Of a DNA stretch of 64,000 nucleotides, positions 34,572 to 45,244 are shown in pieces (within the stretch, counting starts at the first letter, position 1; the number at the start of each line of letters is the position of its first letter). The translations under genes were made by a program, and so were the position numbers. This stretch comes from Ensifer adhaerens. GTDB taxonomy: Bacteria > Pseudomonadota > Alphaproteobacteria > Rhizobiales > Rhizobiaceae. The notes below the pieces were generated by a model. The model ran no database searches. It worked only from the letters and a program-made list of their open reading frames with translations, and was not told where the DNA came from. The stretch lies in NCBI RefSeq assembly GCF_002940685.1, contig NZ_PNFP01000016.1, forward strand, positions 124,001 to 188,000, written 5' to 3'.

Positions 34572-36004
34572 CGGGAAGCCTTCGTTCTTTCGTGGTGTCC
34601 GTCGAGCGCGGCGGCGACCTCGACGATCACGTCGAACGCCGTTTCCGCATCCTTTTCCGTCATGTCGAACTGTCCGGCCTGGAAACGGATCGCCACGCGG
34701 CCGTCGACGCGGGTCTGGGTCAGGTAGATGCGGCCGTCGTCGTTGATTGCGTTGACGAGCGCGATGGTATGGGCGTCCGGATCCCCTTCGCTCAGATGGC
34801 GGAACGAAAACAGCGACAGCATCGGCGCTGTGACGATCTCGAAATCCTTGCGCGCACCAAGCCGCTCCGCCAGCCGCTCGGACCAGCGCACATGGTTGCG
34901 GATCATCGTCTGCAAGCCGTCCAGGCCATGGAAGCGCAACAGGAACCAGAGTTTCAGCGCGCGGAATCGCCGCCCGAGCGGGATCGTCCATTCCGAATAG
35001 TTGATGATGCCGTCGCGACCATGTGTCTTCAGGTATTCCGGCTGGATCGCCAGGGTCTTGACCAGGTCGTCCGGGCTGCGGATGAAATGCGCCGAGCAAT
35101 CGAATTGCGCGCCGAGCCATTTGTGCGGGTTGAAGACGACGGAATCCGCCGCCTCGACGCCGGACCAGAGATGGCGGAACTCTTCGCAGATCATCGCGGC
35201 CCCGGCCCAGGCGGCGTCGACATGGACGTAGAGACCGTGCGCGTGGGCGACCCGCACCACCTCGGCGATGTCGTCGCAGGCACCCGTGCTCGTGCCGCCG
35301 GTGCAGGCAATCACGCCGGCCGGCAACAGGCCTGCTGCCTTGTCCTTCAGGATCGCCGCTTCTAGCGCGATTGTGTCCATTGCGCGCCGCGCCCCCTTCG
35401 CCGGGATGCGCACGAGGTTCTCCTCGCCGATACCCGACACCCAGATGGCCCGATCGATCGAGGTGTGGACCTGATCCGACGAGTAGATGCGCAGTTGCGG
35501 CTGGCCGGAAAGACCCTTTTTGTTGCCATTCCAGCCGAGCGCCTTCTCGCGCATGACCAGCACGGCCGAGAGCGTCGCCGAGGAGGCCGAATCCTGGATG
35601 ACGCCGGAGAAGCCCTCGGGCAGGCCGATCGCCTGGCGCAGCCAGTCGAGCACCTTCGTCTCAAGCTCGGTCGCCGCCGGCGAGGTCTGCCAGAGCATGC
35701 ACTGCGCCGCCATGGCGGTGACGAGATATTCGGCGACGACGGAGACGGGGGCGGCGTTGGCGGGGAAATAGGCGAAGAAACGCGGATGCTGCCAATGGGT
35801 CATGCCGGGCAGGATAATCTTTTCGAAGTCCTCGAAGATCGCCTGCATGTCCTCGCCGGTGCGCGGCGGCTGCGCCGGGATCTGGGCGGCAATCGCCCCC
35901 GGTGCCGTCTGCGCCCGCACCGGCCGGTCGCGGAGCGACGCCCGATAGTCGGCACCCCATTTCGCCGCCTTCAGCGACCATTCGCCGAAACTCTTCTGAT
36001 CCAT
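34568..36004 (-). CDS. aromatic L-amino-acid decarboxylase (PLP, group II)
   Basis: This 478-residue PLP enzyme belongs to the AADC family and removes CO2 from L-DOPA, tyrosine or tryptophan-type substrates. Visible residues are THWQHPRFFAYFP near 70, the PLP-stacking His H180 (DQVHTSIDRA), D263 (VHVDAAWAG) and the Schiff-base K295 (VVFNPHKWLG). Exact substrate cannot be read, but the position does constrain it. It lies in the hpa operon between hpaD and hpaG and overlaps hpaG by ATGA. Dopamine or tyramine made by it could feed DOPAC (homoprotocatechuate) after amine and aldehyde oxidation. The start at ATG 36004 has GGGAGG 6 bases upstream; ATG 36010 would be too close. Confidence 0.88.
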   Translation of the reverse strand: MDQKSFGEWSLKAAKWGADYRASLRDRPVRAQTAPGAIAAQIPAQPPRTGEDMQAIFEDFEKIILPGMTHWQHPRFFAYFPANAAPVSVVAEYLVTAMAAQCMLWQTSPAATELETKVLDWLRQAIGLPEGFSGVIQDSASSATLSAVLVMREKALGWNGNKKGLSGQPQLRIYSSDQVHTSIDRAIWVSGIGEENLVRIPAKGARRAMDTIALEAAILKDKAAGLLPAGVIACTGGTSTGACDDIAEVVRVAHAHGLYVHVDAAWAGAAMICEEFRHLWSGVEAADSVVFNPHKWLGAQFDCSAHFIRSPDDLVKTLAIQPEYLKTHGRDGIINYSEWTIPLGRRFRALKLWFLLRFHGLDGLQTMIRNHVRWSERLAERLGARKDFEIVTAPMLSLFSFRHLSEGDPDAHTIALVNAINDDGRIYLTQTRVDGRVAIRFQAGQFDMTEKDAETAFDVIVEVAAALDGHHERTKASR

Positions 36005-36056
36005 CCGCATCCTCCCGTCGTTTGTGCCGCTTTACCCGATCCGTCTTTCGAAAATG

Positions 36057-37037
36057 TCAGGGCGCGACGATCGGTTGGGCCTTGAGGATCGAGTCACGGA
36101 TCTCGGCGCCGGCAAAGGCGCTGCCTTCCTCGAACCAGGATTTCGGCGCCGGCGCACCCCAGAGCGTCTGGCGCTGCGGGTCCTTCAGGTCCCACTTGAT
36201 CGGCTCAAGGTCCGGGTCGACGGTCTGGTAGTCCGAGCAGTAGATCTCGATCCGATGGCCATCCGGATCGCGGACATAGAGGAAGAAGGCGTTGGAGATG
36301 CCGTGGCGGCCGGGGCCGCGCTCGATATTGGCGAGCCAGCCCGAGGTCGACATCAGGTCGAGCAGGTCGATGATGTTGAGCGGCGTCGGCACCCAGAAGG
36401 CGGTGTGGTGCAGGCGTGGGCCGCGACCGTTGGTAAAGGCGATATCGTGAACGCCGCCCTTGCGGTGGGTCCAGGCGGCCCAGAGCCGTCCGGTTTCTTC
36501 ATCGGCCGTGTATTCCGTCACGCGGAAACCGATCTCGTTGTAGAAGGCGACCGCCTCGTCGACATTGGGCGAGAAGCAGTTGAAATGGTCGATGCGCAGC
36601 GGTTTGACGCCGCGATAGAGCGCATACTTCTGGTGAATCGGCGGCAGGCGGTCCATCTTCGAATAGAATTCGAGCGGGATGCCCTGCGGATCGCGGGTGC
36701 GGAAGGTGCGCGATTGATAGGGACGTTCGATCCATTCGACCGGCAAGTCCTTGCCCTTGAAGAAATGCGCCGCCTTTTCGAGATCCTCGTCGCCATAGAC
36801 CTTGAAGCCGAGGTCGCGCGCCTCTGCAGTCGCCGCCTTCTTGAGGATGATGCAATGGTGGCCACGCTCCTCCATGGCGCGCAGATAGATCGTGTCCGCC
36901 GTCTCGTCGGTGACCTGCAGGCCGAGCACGTCGACATAGAAGGCGCGGGACTTGGCAAGGTCGGTGACGGCGAGTTCCACATGGCTCAGCCGCACGATGT
37001 TGAAGGGCGGATAAAGGTTCGGTTTCGGCAAGGGCAT
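36057..37037 (-). CDS. hpaD: 3,4-dihydroxyphenylacetate 2,3-dioxygenase HpaD (extradiol, VOC type)
   Basis: This 326-residue dioxygenase opens the ring of homoprotocatechuate to 5-carboxymethyl-2-hydroxymuconate semialdehyde. Two VOC domains are visible (about 13-130 and 145-270). The metal facial triad is H151 (RIDHFNCF), H210 (RLHHTAFWV) and E264 (HRIEIYCSDY). The sequence fits the Brevibacterium/Arthrobacter-type HPCD rather than the E. coli class III enzyme. It is followed by the decarboxylase gene 53 bases on. Confidence 0.93.
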   Translation of the reverse strand: MPLPKPNLYPPFNIVRLSHVELAVTDLAKSRAFYVDVLGLQVTDETADTIYLRAMEERGHHCIILKKAATAEARDLGFKVYGDEDLEKAAHFFKGKDLPVEWIERPYQSRTFRTRDPQGIPLEFYSKMDRLPPIHQKYALYRGVKPLRIDHFNCFSPNVDEAVAFYNEIGFRVTEYTADEETGRLWAAWTHRKGGVHDIAFTNGRGPRLHHTAFWVPTPLNIIDLLDLMSTSGWLANIERGPGRHGISNAFFLYVRDPDGHRIEIYCSDYQTVDPDLEPIKWDLKDPQRQTLWGAPAPKSWFEEGSAFAGAEIRDSILKAQPIVAP

Positions 37038-37070
37038 TGATGTCTCCTCCAGATATTTCTGCCAGCGCGC

Positions 37071-38588
<1,518 letters not shown>

Positions 38589-38651
38589 GATGGTCTCCGA
38601 TGCTGGCGCAGACTTTCGCCGCGCACTGCTGTTTTTGTGAGAGGGCCGCGC

Positions 38652-39044
38652 TCAGCCGTTGGAGGCGCGCAGCCTGGGGTGAATGGCGTTTTTCTTCCAG
38701 CTCAGCTCCGGATCGATCTCACGGATCTCTAGGCTGAGGGCGAAATGCGGTGTCTCGAACAGGGAGGAAAGCTCGTCGCTCACAGCCTTGAAAATGGCTT
38801 CCCCGGTCACCTTCTTTTCGGCCGCCGTGCGGCCGCGGCCGATGCGGAAGGACAGGTCGATGAAGCCGTTTTCCGGCAAAAGGTCGGCGATCGCATAGTC
38901 ACAGCTCTGGATCGTGCGCACCCTGACGGCACCAAGCTCGAACAGGCCGGTGCCGAGGATGGTCGCGTGGATCGTGCGGCACAACTTCGCAAAGTCGACG
39001 CGGCCGTCGAGATTGGCGGAGTATTCGATTGTCAGGTGCGGCAT
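38652..39044 (-). CDS. hpaF: 5-carboxymethyl-2-hydroxymuconate isomerase HpaF
   Basis: This 130-residue protein belongs to the CHMI family of the tautomerase superfamily. Pro2 becomes the catalytic N-terminal proline after Met removal (MPHLTIEYSANLDG), and the segment DLSFRIGRGRTAAEK carries the conserved arginines. It isomerises 5-carboxymethyl-2-hydroxymuconate to OPET for HpaG. It is the first gene of the hpa operon, so it is transcribed from the promoter beside the HpaR-type operator. Confidence 0.93.
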   Translation of the reverse strand: MPHLTIEYSANLDGRVDFAKLCRTIHATILGTGLFELGAVRVRTIQSCDYAIADLLPENGFIDLSFRIGRGRTAAEKKVTGEAIFKAVSDELSSLFETPHFALSLEIREIDPELSWKKNAIHPRLRASNG

Positions 39045-39071
39045 CTTTCCTCCCGATGCGCTCTCATATAT

Positions 39072-39083
39072 TTAACACGTTAA
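39072..39083. promoter_or_regulatory. operator-like palindrome TTAAC-AC-GTTAA between hpaF and hpaR
   Basis: Perfect 5-base arms flank a 2-base spacer within an AT-rich stretch of the divergent gap (39045-39152). It is the clearest symmetric site near both promoters, and MarR proteins such as HpaR usually bind short palindromes. No direct evidence ties it to HpaR. Confidence 0.5.
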
Positions 39084-39152
39084 TGAAATTGATGGCGGTG
39101 TCAAGCAGCCCGGAGTCACTGCCCGCGCCTGCCAATTGCGGAACGAAAGAAA

Positions 39153-39641
39153 ATGTCCGATAGAACGCCCATGAGCCGCGAGAAAAAACCTGATGACCTG
39201 GGCCATGACGCCCTTCTGCCGCACAATACGCGTCGATCGCTGCCGATCGCCCTTTTGCGCGCCCGTGAAGCGGTGATGGCGCATTTCCGCCCGATGCTCG
39301 CCCGCCATGATATCACCGAGCAGCAATGGCGGGTGATCCGCATTCTCGCCGAGGCCGGCCGGGTCGATGCCTCCGAGATGGCCGACAAGGCCTTCATCCT
39401 GGCGCCGAGCCTCACCCGCATCATCCGCTCGCTCGAGGAGCGCGGCCTGATCACCAAGCACAAGGACGCCGACGACGGCCGGCGCGTGCTGCTCGAGATC
39501 GCGCCCGAGGGCATGCGTGTGATCGCCGATGTCAGCCCGGAGAGCCGGGCGATCTACGAGGAGCTCGAAACCCGCTACGGCCGCGAGCGTGTCGAAGTCC
39601 TGCTCGACATGCTGGACGAGCTGGCGACCCTCAACGACTAA
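39153..39641 (+). CDS. hpaR: MarR-family repressor HpaR
   Basis: This 162-residue protein has the MarR winged HTH. Its motif order (NTRRSLPIALLRAREAVMAHFRPML, ITEQQWRVIRILAEAG, ADKAFILAPSLTRIIRSLEERGLITKHKDADDGRRVLLEI) matches the homoprotocatechuate repressor HpaR. It would release the hpa operon when 4-hydroxyphenylacetate or DOPAC is present. It is divergent from hpaF. An in-frame ATG at 39171 would shorten it by 6 residues. Confidence 0.93.
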   Translation: MSDRTPMSREKKPDDLGHDALLPHNTRRSLPIALLRAREAVMAHFRPMLARHDITEQQWRVIRILAEAGRVDASEMADKAFILAPSLTRIIRSLEERGLITKHKDADDGRRVLLEIAPEGMRVIADVSPESRAIYEELETRYGRERVEVLLDMLDELATLND

Positions 39642-39661
39642 GGGCTGCGGCAGCGCCCCGA

Positions 39662-40666
39662 TCATCTGAAACCCAATTCGTCTGCGAGCGCCAGCGTCTC
39701 GTCGGCGTAGCGCAGGACGCGTTCGCGCGCACCGGGCAGTTCCGGGCGAGCGGCAAACCAGCCGATGTAGGTGAGGCTGCGAAACACCAGAAACAGCGGC
39801 AGACCGGACAGCGCTTCCTCCGTCAGGCTGCGCCTGCTGCGATAGCCGGCGATAAGAGCCGCCTCGATGGCCTCATAGGCAGGTTCGCGGCGGTTTTTCA
39901 GAAGCGCGGTGGCGATGTCGAAAAGGCGAAAACCGTAGCCGGCATCGTCGAAATCGATGAAGACTACGCCCCTCTCGCCGACGAGCACATTTTCCCGAAC
40001 GAGATCCGCATGGATCAATCCGAAATCCTGAGCGGGTAGCGTCGCCAGCCTTCGCCGAAGATCATGGCGCAACGCCGAAAGCGCTGCTGCCTGCGTCGAA
40101 GACAGGGCGTCGCAGTCCCAGAACCGTCCCCAAAGCGGCCGCTCGCCGAGCAGGCCTTCCGCATCCCAGGCGGGACGCCAGAATCCCTCCGGTGGAGTCC
40201 AGCGGTCGGCGAGATTGTGCATCTCGGCCATGGTGGCGCCGAGTGCCGAGAAGATCGCGCCGAGCTTTTCGGGCGCGTGGGACAGCGGCTTTCCGCTTTC
40301 TCCGAGCGCCTGTCCGTCCATCCAGCCGATGATATCGGCGTGCTGCGCGGTAAAATCGCCGGCGTCAGGCAGGGCGACAAGCAGGCGTCCGTCCGCCGCT
40401 GCGATCGGCCGCGGCACCGCCAGACCGCCATCGCCGAGTGCTGCCATCCATTGCAACTCCGAGCGAAGGGCTGCTTCGCCGTGATAGCCGGCGCGGTGCA
40501 GCCGCAGCGCTGCGGGGCGGCCGTCGCCGAGACGGACGCGGAATACGGCGTTTTCCCGATACTTCAGCAACTCCGGTCGCTGGTCGGCGGCGCCCCAGTG
40601 GACGAGCGCCTGTCGGGCCCGCCGGTCGAGCGCGGCGCGAAAGTGCGGCGGCAGGTCGGTAACCAT
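39662..40666 (-). CDS. APH-family kinase (hydroxylysine/ethanolamine kinase-like)
   Basis: This 334-residue protein has the aminoglycoside phosphotransferase fold. The catalytic loop is GLIHADLVRENVLV and the Mg-binding site is VVFIDFDDAGYGFRLFDIATAL. The same family holds choline/homoserine kinases and hydroxylysine kinase (HYKK/AGPHD1). Its start ATG 40666 lies 8 bases after the stop of the class III PLP enzyme upstream. That pairing recalls HYKK with PHYKPL or ethanolamine kinase with ETNPPL. No antibiotic resistance role is suggested by context. The longer frame to 40780 is an upstream phase of the next gene. Confidence 0.8.
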   Translation of the reverse strand: MVTDLPPHFRAALDRRARQALVHWGAADQRPELLKYRENAVFRVRLGDGRPAALRLHRAGYHGEAALRSELQWMAALGDGGLAVPRPIAAADGRLLVALPDAGDFTAQHADIIGWMDGQALGESGKPLSHAPEKLGAIFSALGATMAEMHNLADRWTPPEGFWRPAWDAEGLLGERPLWGRFWDCDALSSTQAAALSALRHDLRRRLATLPAQDFGLIHADLVRENVLVGERGVVFIDFDDAGYGFRLFDIATALLKNRREPAYEAIEAALIAGYRSRRSLTEEALSGLPLFLVFRSLTYIGWFAARPELPGARERVLRYADETLALADELGFR

Positions 40667-40673
40667 CGACGGC

Positions 40674-41957
40674 TCAAAGACCCGAGAGCACGTCGTCGAG
40701 CGTCGACAGCATGAAATCGGCATTGTCACGGGTAAACGGCATCGGCGGCCTGATCTTCGTCGTGCATTGGTGGATACCAAGCTTGCCCATCAGCACGCCT
40801 CGCTCTCGCATTGCGTTGACCACCTTGGTCGCGAGCGTGCTCGCCGGTGTTTTTTCGGCGCGGTCGATGACGAGTTCGGCACCGAAGAACAGGCCGCTGC
40901 CCCTGATATCGCCGATCATCCCGTGTTTCTCCGCCAGCCGCGTGAGACCGGCCTTGGCATAGGCGCCGACATCGGCGGCGTTCTCGATGAGCTTCTCAGT
41001 TTCGATCACGTCGAGCACCGCCATGGCCGCCGCGCAGGAGACCGGGTTGCCGCCGAAGGTGTTGAAGTAGCGAAACGCCTTGCGGAACGCGTTGAGCATA
41101 TCGGCACCCGCGACCACCCCTCCGATCGGGTGGCCGTTGCCCATCGGTTTTCCGAGCGTGACGATATCGGGCACGATGCCGGCCTTCTGGTGTCCCCACA
41201 TATGGCCGCCGGTGCGACCGAAACCCGGCTGGACCTCGTCGGCAATGACAAGGCCGCCCGCCTTCCTGACGGCGGCGACGGCGCCGTCGAGAAAGCCCGC
41301 AGGCAATTCCGGAAAACCTTCGTTGGCGAAGAAGGGATCGATGATCAGCGCCGAGAAACCGTGCGGGCTCGCTTCAAGCGAGGCGATCGCCTCCTCGACC
41401 TTGGCGGTAAACGCCGCTGCAAAGGCCGCACCCGGCTCGCCGCCGAGCGGCCGGTAGCTGTCCGGCGCCGGCACGTGGCGGACGTGTCCGCCGAAGCCGC
41501 CGACCGGCGGCATGCGGGTCGAAAGCTGCGACACGGCTACCGTATTGCCGTGATAGGTGTGGTCGGTGGCAATCACCCCGGTCTTGCCGGTTACGGCCTG
41601 GGCCATGCGCAACGCGACATCGTTCGCCTCGCTGCCGGTGCAGGTGAGGATCGCCGTGTCGAGGCTGTTGTCGAAGGTGGCTGTCAGCCGCTCGACATAG
41701 TCGAGAATGCCTTCATGCAGATAGCGGGTGTGGGTGTTGAGGGTAGATGCCTGCCGGGCAATCGCCTCGGTCACCCGTGGATGGCAATGGCCGACATGCG
41801 GCACATTGTTATAGCAGTCGAGATAACGGCGGCCGTCGGCGTCGAAAAGCCAGACGCCCTCGCCGCGCACCAGATGCACCGGCTCTTCGTAGAAGAGCGA
41901 CATGTTGCGCCCGAGCAGCCGCTCGCGGCGCGCGATCAGATCCGCGTTGCCGGTCAT
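40674..41957 (-). CDS. class III PLP enzyme, AGXT2-like (phospho-lyase-type candidate)
   Basis: This 427-residue PLP enzyme has D240 (GLVIADEVQPGFGRTG) and Schiff-base K270 (TLGKPMGNGHP). The N-terminal stretch reads YLDCYNNVPHVGHCHP and TLNTHTRYLHEGILDYVERL. It closely follows the AGXT2L1/2 (ETNPPL/PHYKPL) pattern CINNVAHVGHCHP and LNTNSRFLH. Those enzymes eliminate phosphate and ammonia from phosphoethanolamine or 5-phosphohydroxylysine. The kinase gene next to it supports that role, but a simple aminotransferase role cannot be excluded. It is followed by a gap of 4 bases to the next aminotransferase gene. Confidence 0.85.
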   Translation of the reverse strand: MTGNADLIARRERLLGRNMSLFYEEPVHLVRGEGVWLFDADGRRYLDCYNNVPHVGHCHPRVTEAIARQASTLNTHTRYLHEGILDYVERLTATFDNSLDTAILTCTGSEANDVALRMAQAVTGKTGVIATDHTYHGNTVAVSQLSTRMPPVGGFGGHVRHVPAPDSYRPLGGEPGAAFAAAFTAKVEEAIASLEASPHGFSALIIDPFFANEGFPELPAGFLDGAVAAVRKAGGLVIADEVQPGFGRTGGHMWGHQKAGIVPDIVTLGKPMGNGHPIGGVVAGADMLNAFRKAFRYFNTFGGNPVSCAAAMAVLDVIETEKLIENAADVGAYAKAGLTRLAEKHGMIGDIRGSGLFFGAELVIDRAEKTPASTLATKVVNAMRERGVLMGKLGIHQCTTKIRPPMPFTRDNADFMLSTLDDVLSGL

Positions 41958-41961
41958 GCTC

Positions 41962-43323
41962 CTAACCCCTTGCGGCGGAGAGGCCGGCGTCGAGCGCCGT
42001 GAGGATGCGGGTGACGTCTTCGGCGGTCACGATCAGCGGCGGCGACAGGATGACGTTGGCGCCCGAGGTGCGCACCATGACGCCAGCGTCATAGGTCACG
42101 TCCTGGACCTTCTGCACGATGTCCTTCGCGGCGCCTGATTTCTTCTCGCGGTCAGAAACCAGTTCGAGGGCGCACATCAGCCCCTTGCCGCGCACGTCGC
42201 CGATCAGCTCGTGCCGGGCCTTCAGCGCTTCGAGGCCGGCGATCAGCTCTTCGCCGCGCGCCTTGGCATTGGCCGCCACGTTCTGCTTGCGCGTCTCCTT
42301 GAGTGTTGCAACGGCTGCCGCCGCGCCGACCGGGTGGCCGGAATAGGTGTAGCCATGGCCGATCGATCCGGCGGCCGTCCTGTTGCTCTCGAAGACTTGC
42401 GCAACCTTGTCGGCGATCATCACGGCGCCGAAGGGATAGTAGCCGTTGGTGATCGCCTTGGCGGTCGACATGAAGTCCGGCTTCACGCCGAAGAGGCGCG
42501 AGCCGGTCCAGGCGCCGGTGCGGCCGAAGGCAGTGATCACTTCGTCGGCGATCAGGAGGATGCCGTGGCGGTCGCAGATCTCGCGCATCAGCGGCATGAA
42601 GGTCTCGTGCGGCACGATCACGCCGCCGGCGCCGAGCACCGGCTCCATGATCAGTGCCGCGATCGTGTCGGCGCCCTGGAAGGCGATCTCGTCTTCAAAA
42701 AGCCGCGCGATCGCCTTTGCAATGATGGCGCCATCGGTGGTGTCGAACGGGTTGCGATAGGTGTAGGGGGCCGGCAGATGGAAGACGCCCGGCAGCAGCG
42801 GCTCGTAGTTGCGGCGGAAATTGGCGTTGCCGTTGACCGAGGCACCGCCGAAATGGGTGCCGTGATAGCCCTTTTTCAACGCGACGAACTTGGTGCGCTC
42901 CGGCTGGCCGTTGAGCTTGTGATACTGGCGGGCAAGCCTGAGGCAGGTCTCGACGGAATCCGAGCCGCCAGAGGTGAAGAAGGAGCGGGTCAGGCCATCC
43001 TCGCGGAACCATTCCGAGAGTTCGTAGGAAAGCTCGATCAGCGGCGAATTGGTGGTGCCGCGGAAGGTCGAATAATAGGGCAGCTCGTCGAGCTGGCGGC
43101 GGATCGCCTCCTTCACCGGTTCGCAGGAATAGCCGAGATTGACGTTCCAGAGCCCGCCGACCGCATCGAGCACCTTCTTGCCGTGGATGTCTACGATCTC
43201 GACGCCCTCGCCGGCATTGATGATGCGCGGCGGGCTCGCCTGCATCTCGGCCGGATGGGCCATCGGGTGCCAGAGGTGGCGGGCATTGTTCTCGATGAGG
43301 AAGTTGGTTTCGCGCATGGTCAT
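41962..43323 (-). CDS. class III omega-aminotransferase (polyamine:pyruvate type)
   Basis: This 453-residue aminotransferase of the aspartate aminotransferase family resembles SpuC and taurine/putrescine:pyruvate enzymes. D260 (LLIADEVITAFGRTGAW) and Schiff-base K289 (MSTAKAITNGYYPFGA) are present. The N-terminal HLWHPMAHP and the FTSGGSDSVETCLRLARQYHK stretch are typical. Its start overlaps the HAD gene stop by 4 bases, and its stop lies 4 bases before the next PLP gene, so it is in one operon with both. Confidence 0.9.
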   Translation of the reverse strand: MTMRETNFLIENNARHLWHPMAHPAEMQASPPRIINAGEGVEIVDIHGKKVLDAVGGLWNVNLGYSCEPVKEAIRRQLDELPYYSTFRGTTNSPLIELSYELSEWFREDGLTRSFFTSGGSDSVETCLRLARQYHKLNGQPERTKFVALKKGYHGTHFGGASVNGNANFRRNYEPLLPGVFHLPAPYTYRNPFDTTDGAIIAKAIARLFEDEIAFQGADTIAALIMEPVLGAGGVIVPHETFMPLMREICDRHGILLIADEVITAFGRTGAWTGSRLFGVKPDFMSTAKAITNGYYPFGAVMIADKVAQVFESNRTAAGSIGHGYTYSGHPVGAAAAVATLKETRKQNVAANAKARGEELIAGLEALKARHELIGDVRGKGLMCALELVSDREKKSGAAKDIVQKVQDVTYDAGVMVRTSGANVILSPPLIVTAEDVTRILTALDAGLSAARG

Positions 43324-43994
43324 GCTCCTGTCAGTTCGAGGCCGAGCATCCGAAGCGCCCGGGCATAGCTCTCGGTGGGGCGGGTGACGTCGAAATGGAC
43401 GTGAGGCAGGCCGACGGCCCGCGCACCCTCGATGTTCTTCAACTGGTCATCCACGAAGACGCAGGCCTCGCGCGGCAAGTTGAGCTGGTTCAGCACCAGC
43501 TCGTAGGCGCGCGGATCCGGCTTCAGGACGTTGGTGTAGGTGGCGTCGACGATCGTCTCGAAGAGCTCGATCAGCGGAAAACGCTTACGGAACGCGACGC
43601 CGTAGAAGAGGTCGAGTTCGTTGGAGAGGATCGCGAGCCGGATACCGGATTTGTGAGCCGCAAGGATCGCGTCGCGTGCTTCAGGGCGCAGCACGAGTTC
43701 GGGTTCCGCCCCGCGTGCTCGCTGCACGAAGGTCTTCATGTCGCTCCAGTCTTCGCCGAGCAACTGTCCGACCTCGCGCGTGCGTGTCGTCCAGTAGTCG
43801 CGCTCGGTGATCTCGCGCCGCTGCATCGCCGCCCAGAGCGGATCGCTTGCCGGATCGAAGGGCCCGCGCCAGGTGAGTGTGCCGGCCGCAAGGCCGAGCG
43901 CGCGTTCGGTGATGTCGTGGGTTTCGAACAGCGTGCGGGTGACGACGCCGCCGAAATCGAGGATCAAGGCGCGTTCGGTCATGGTGTTCGTCAT
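43320..43994 (-). CDS. HAD-superfamily hydrolase
   Basis: This 224-residue protein has HAD motifs. Motif I is ILDFGGVVTR (DFGGV, with the second acidic position replaced by Gly). Motif II is LAILSNELDLF, motif III is LKPDPRAYELVLNQL and motif IV is VFVDDQLKNIEGA. The helical cap lies between motifs I and II. The motif I change means one catalytic Asp is missing, as in many epoxide-hydrolase- or haloacid-type homologues. Start and stop both overlap neighbours by 4 bases. The longer frame to 44189 is not coding. Its substrate may be a phosphorylated intermediate of the same pathway. Confidence 0.82.
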   Translation of the reverse strand: MTNTMTERALILDFGGVVTRTLFETHDITERALGLAAGTLTWRGPFDPASDPLWAAMQRREITERDYWTTRTREVGQLLGEDWSDMKTFVQRARGAEPELVLRPEARDAILAAHKSGIRLAILSNELDLFYGVAFRKRFPLIELFETIVDATYTNVLKPDPRAYELVLNQLNLPREACVFVDDQLKNIEGARAVGLPHVHFDVTRPTESYARALRMLGLELTGA

Positions 43995-45244
43995 GGCCGG
44001 CCCTCGGGCACGATGCCGCGCGCCACCCAGTCGTCGAAGATCGCCAGTGCCGCCTTCGAGAATTCCGGCGCGTTGATGTGGCTGTCGACTTCGTGCAAGG
44101 CGACGCCTGACGGGATCGACCGGCGCATCTCGTCGATGAAGGCGTCGAGCGCGTCGGGCTCGTGCAGGGGCTCGTTCGGCTGGTCCCATTCCTGGATCCC
44201 CTTCAGCGGCAGGATGAAGGCGACCTCGGCACCGGTGCCGGCAAGTTTTCCGCCGATGACCCGGGCGATCTCACGTCGCCCTTCCGACGCGGTGGTCACG
44301 GAGCCGAGCAGCCGGTTGTGGGCATGGTAGGGACGATCGGCGAAAACCTCCGGAACCGGTTGCCAGGCGGGCAGGTCGACCATGTCGACGGCACCGGGTG
44401 CGACGATCTGCGGAATGCCGGAGCGTCCGGCATTTTCCAGCCGGTCCGGTCCTGAGGTGACGACCGTTCCATGATGGTGGTTGCTGACCTCCTGGATGCA
44501 GAGGTCGAAGACGGCGGTGAAACCCTTCTCAGCGGCAATCGCCTCGAAGGCGCGCCCGCCCATGCCGGTTGCGTGGAAGACGGCGACGTCGTAGCCGCGG
44601 CGTTCGAGTTCGGGTTTCAGGTGTTTCATGTATTTGAGGCAGCTCGAGCCGAGCGAGGTCATGCCGATCACCGGCCGCGACCCGTGCGGTTTCGTGCCGA
44701 AACGCGCCGCGCCGACAATGGCGCCGCAGGCCTGCGAAAGCACGGAGCGGCAGATGCCGTTGAGGCCGTAGAGCCCTCCGGCCCACAGGATCATCATCAG
44801 GTCGGGGGCGATGCGTTCCGGCGGCAGCAGGTGCGAAAAGGCAATCGTCGAGACGATGAATTTCGGCACGCCGAGCGGAAGCGCCGCGGCAACGTCCAGC
44901 GCCAGGTCGGTGCCCATGGAGCCGCCGAGAATGATGACGCCATCGGCCTGGCCAGCGTCGTAGAGCGAGCGGGCGAGGGCGGCGGCACCTTCTGCCATCA
45001 GCGCCATGGCACTGTGCTCGTCGCCGCTGGCGGCAATTGCTGCGATGGTGACGCCGGCCGCTTCGGCGATGTCATGGCGGGAATATTCGGGCACATAGGG
45101 TGGGTCGCCGAGAATGCTGACATCCATCATCACGGGCAGGCCGCCGGCGTCGCGGATGACGGACGCCATGAACTGGAGTTCGTCGCATTTGGTGTCTCCC
45201 GTACCCACGACCAGGATATTGGGGAGACGGTTCATTGCATTCAT
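43991..45244 (-). CDS. Tm-1-like ATP-binding domain protein (UPF0261)
   Basis: This 417-residue protein belongs to the UPF0261 family, named for the N-terminal part of the tomato Tm-1 antiviral protein. Visible are the nucleotide-site strands ILVVGTGDTKCDEL near residue 10 and GGSMGTDLALDVAAALPLGVPKFIVST near 105, and the second-half motif RPVIGMTSLGSSCLKYMKHLKPEL. The bacterial function is unknown; homologues lie in amino-acid and sugar-acid catabolic operons. Its start overlaps the IclR stop and its stop overlaps the HAD gene by ATGA. Confidence 0.88.
   Translation of the reverse strand: MNAMNRLPNILVVGTGDTKCDELQFMASVIRDAGGLPVMMDVSILGDPPYVPEYSRHDIAEAAGVTIAAIAASGDEHSAMALMAEGAAALARSLYDAGQADGVIILGGSMGTDLALDVAAALPLGVPKFIVSTIAFSHLLPPERIAPDLMMILWAGGLYGLNGICRSVLSQACGAIVGAARFGTKPHGSRPVIGMTSLGSSCLKYMKHLKPELERRGYDVAVFHATGMGGRAFEAIAAEKGFTAVFDLCIQEVSNHHHGTVVTSGPDRLENAGRSGIPQIVAPGAVDMVDLPAWQPVPEVFADRPYHAHNRLLGSVTTASEGRREIARVIGGKLAGTGAEVAFILPLKGIQEWDQPNEPLHEPDALDAFIDEMRRSIPSGVALHEVDSHINAPEFSKAALAIFDDWVARGIVPEGRP

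Noticed and set aside
33702-35120. Apparent 472-residue fusion upstream of hpaG
   Set aside because: The first 180 codons are an out-of-phase reading of the decarboxylase gene. FAH-family homology begins at ATG 34571, which overlaps the decarboxylase stop.
40674-40780. N-terminal extension of the APH-type kinase
   Set aside because: The 38 added residues are an out-of-phase reading of the PLP enzyme end. ATG 40666 lies 8 bases after that gene's stop.
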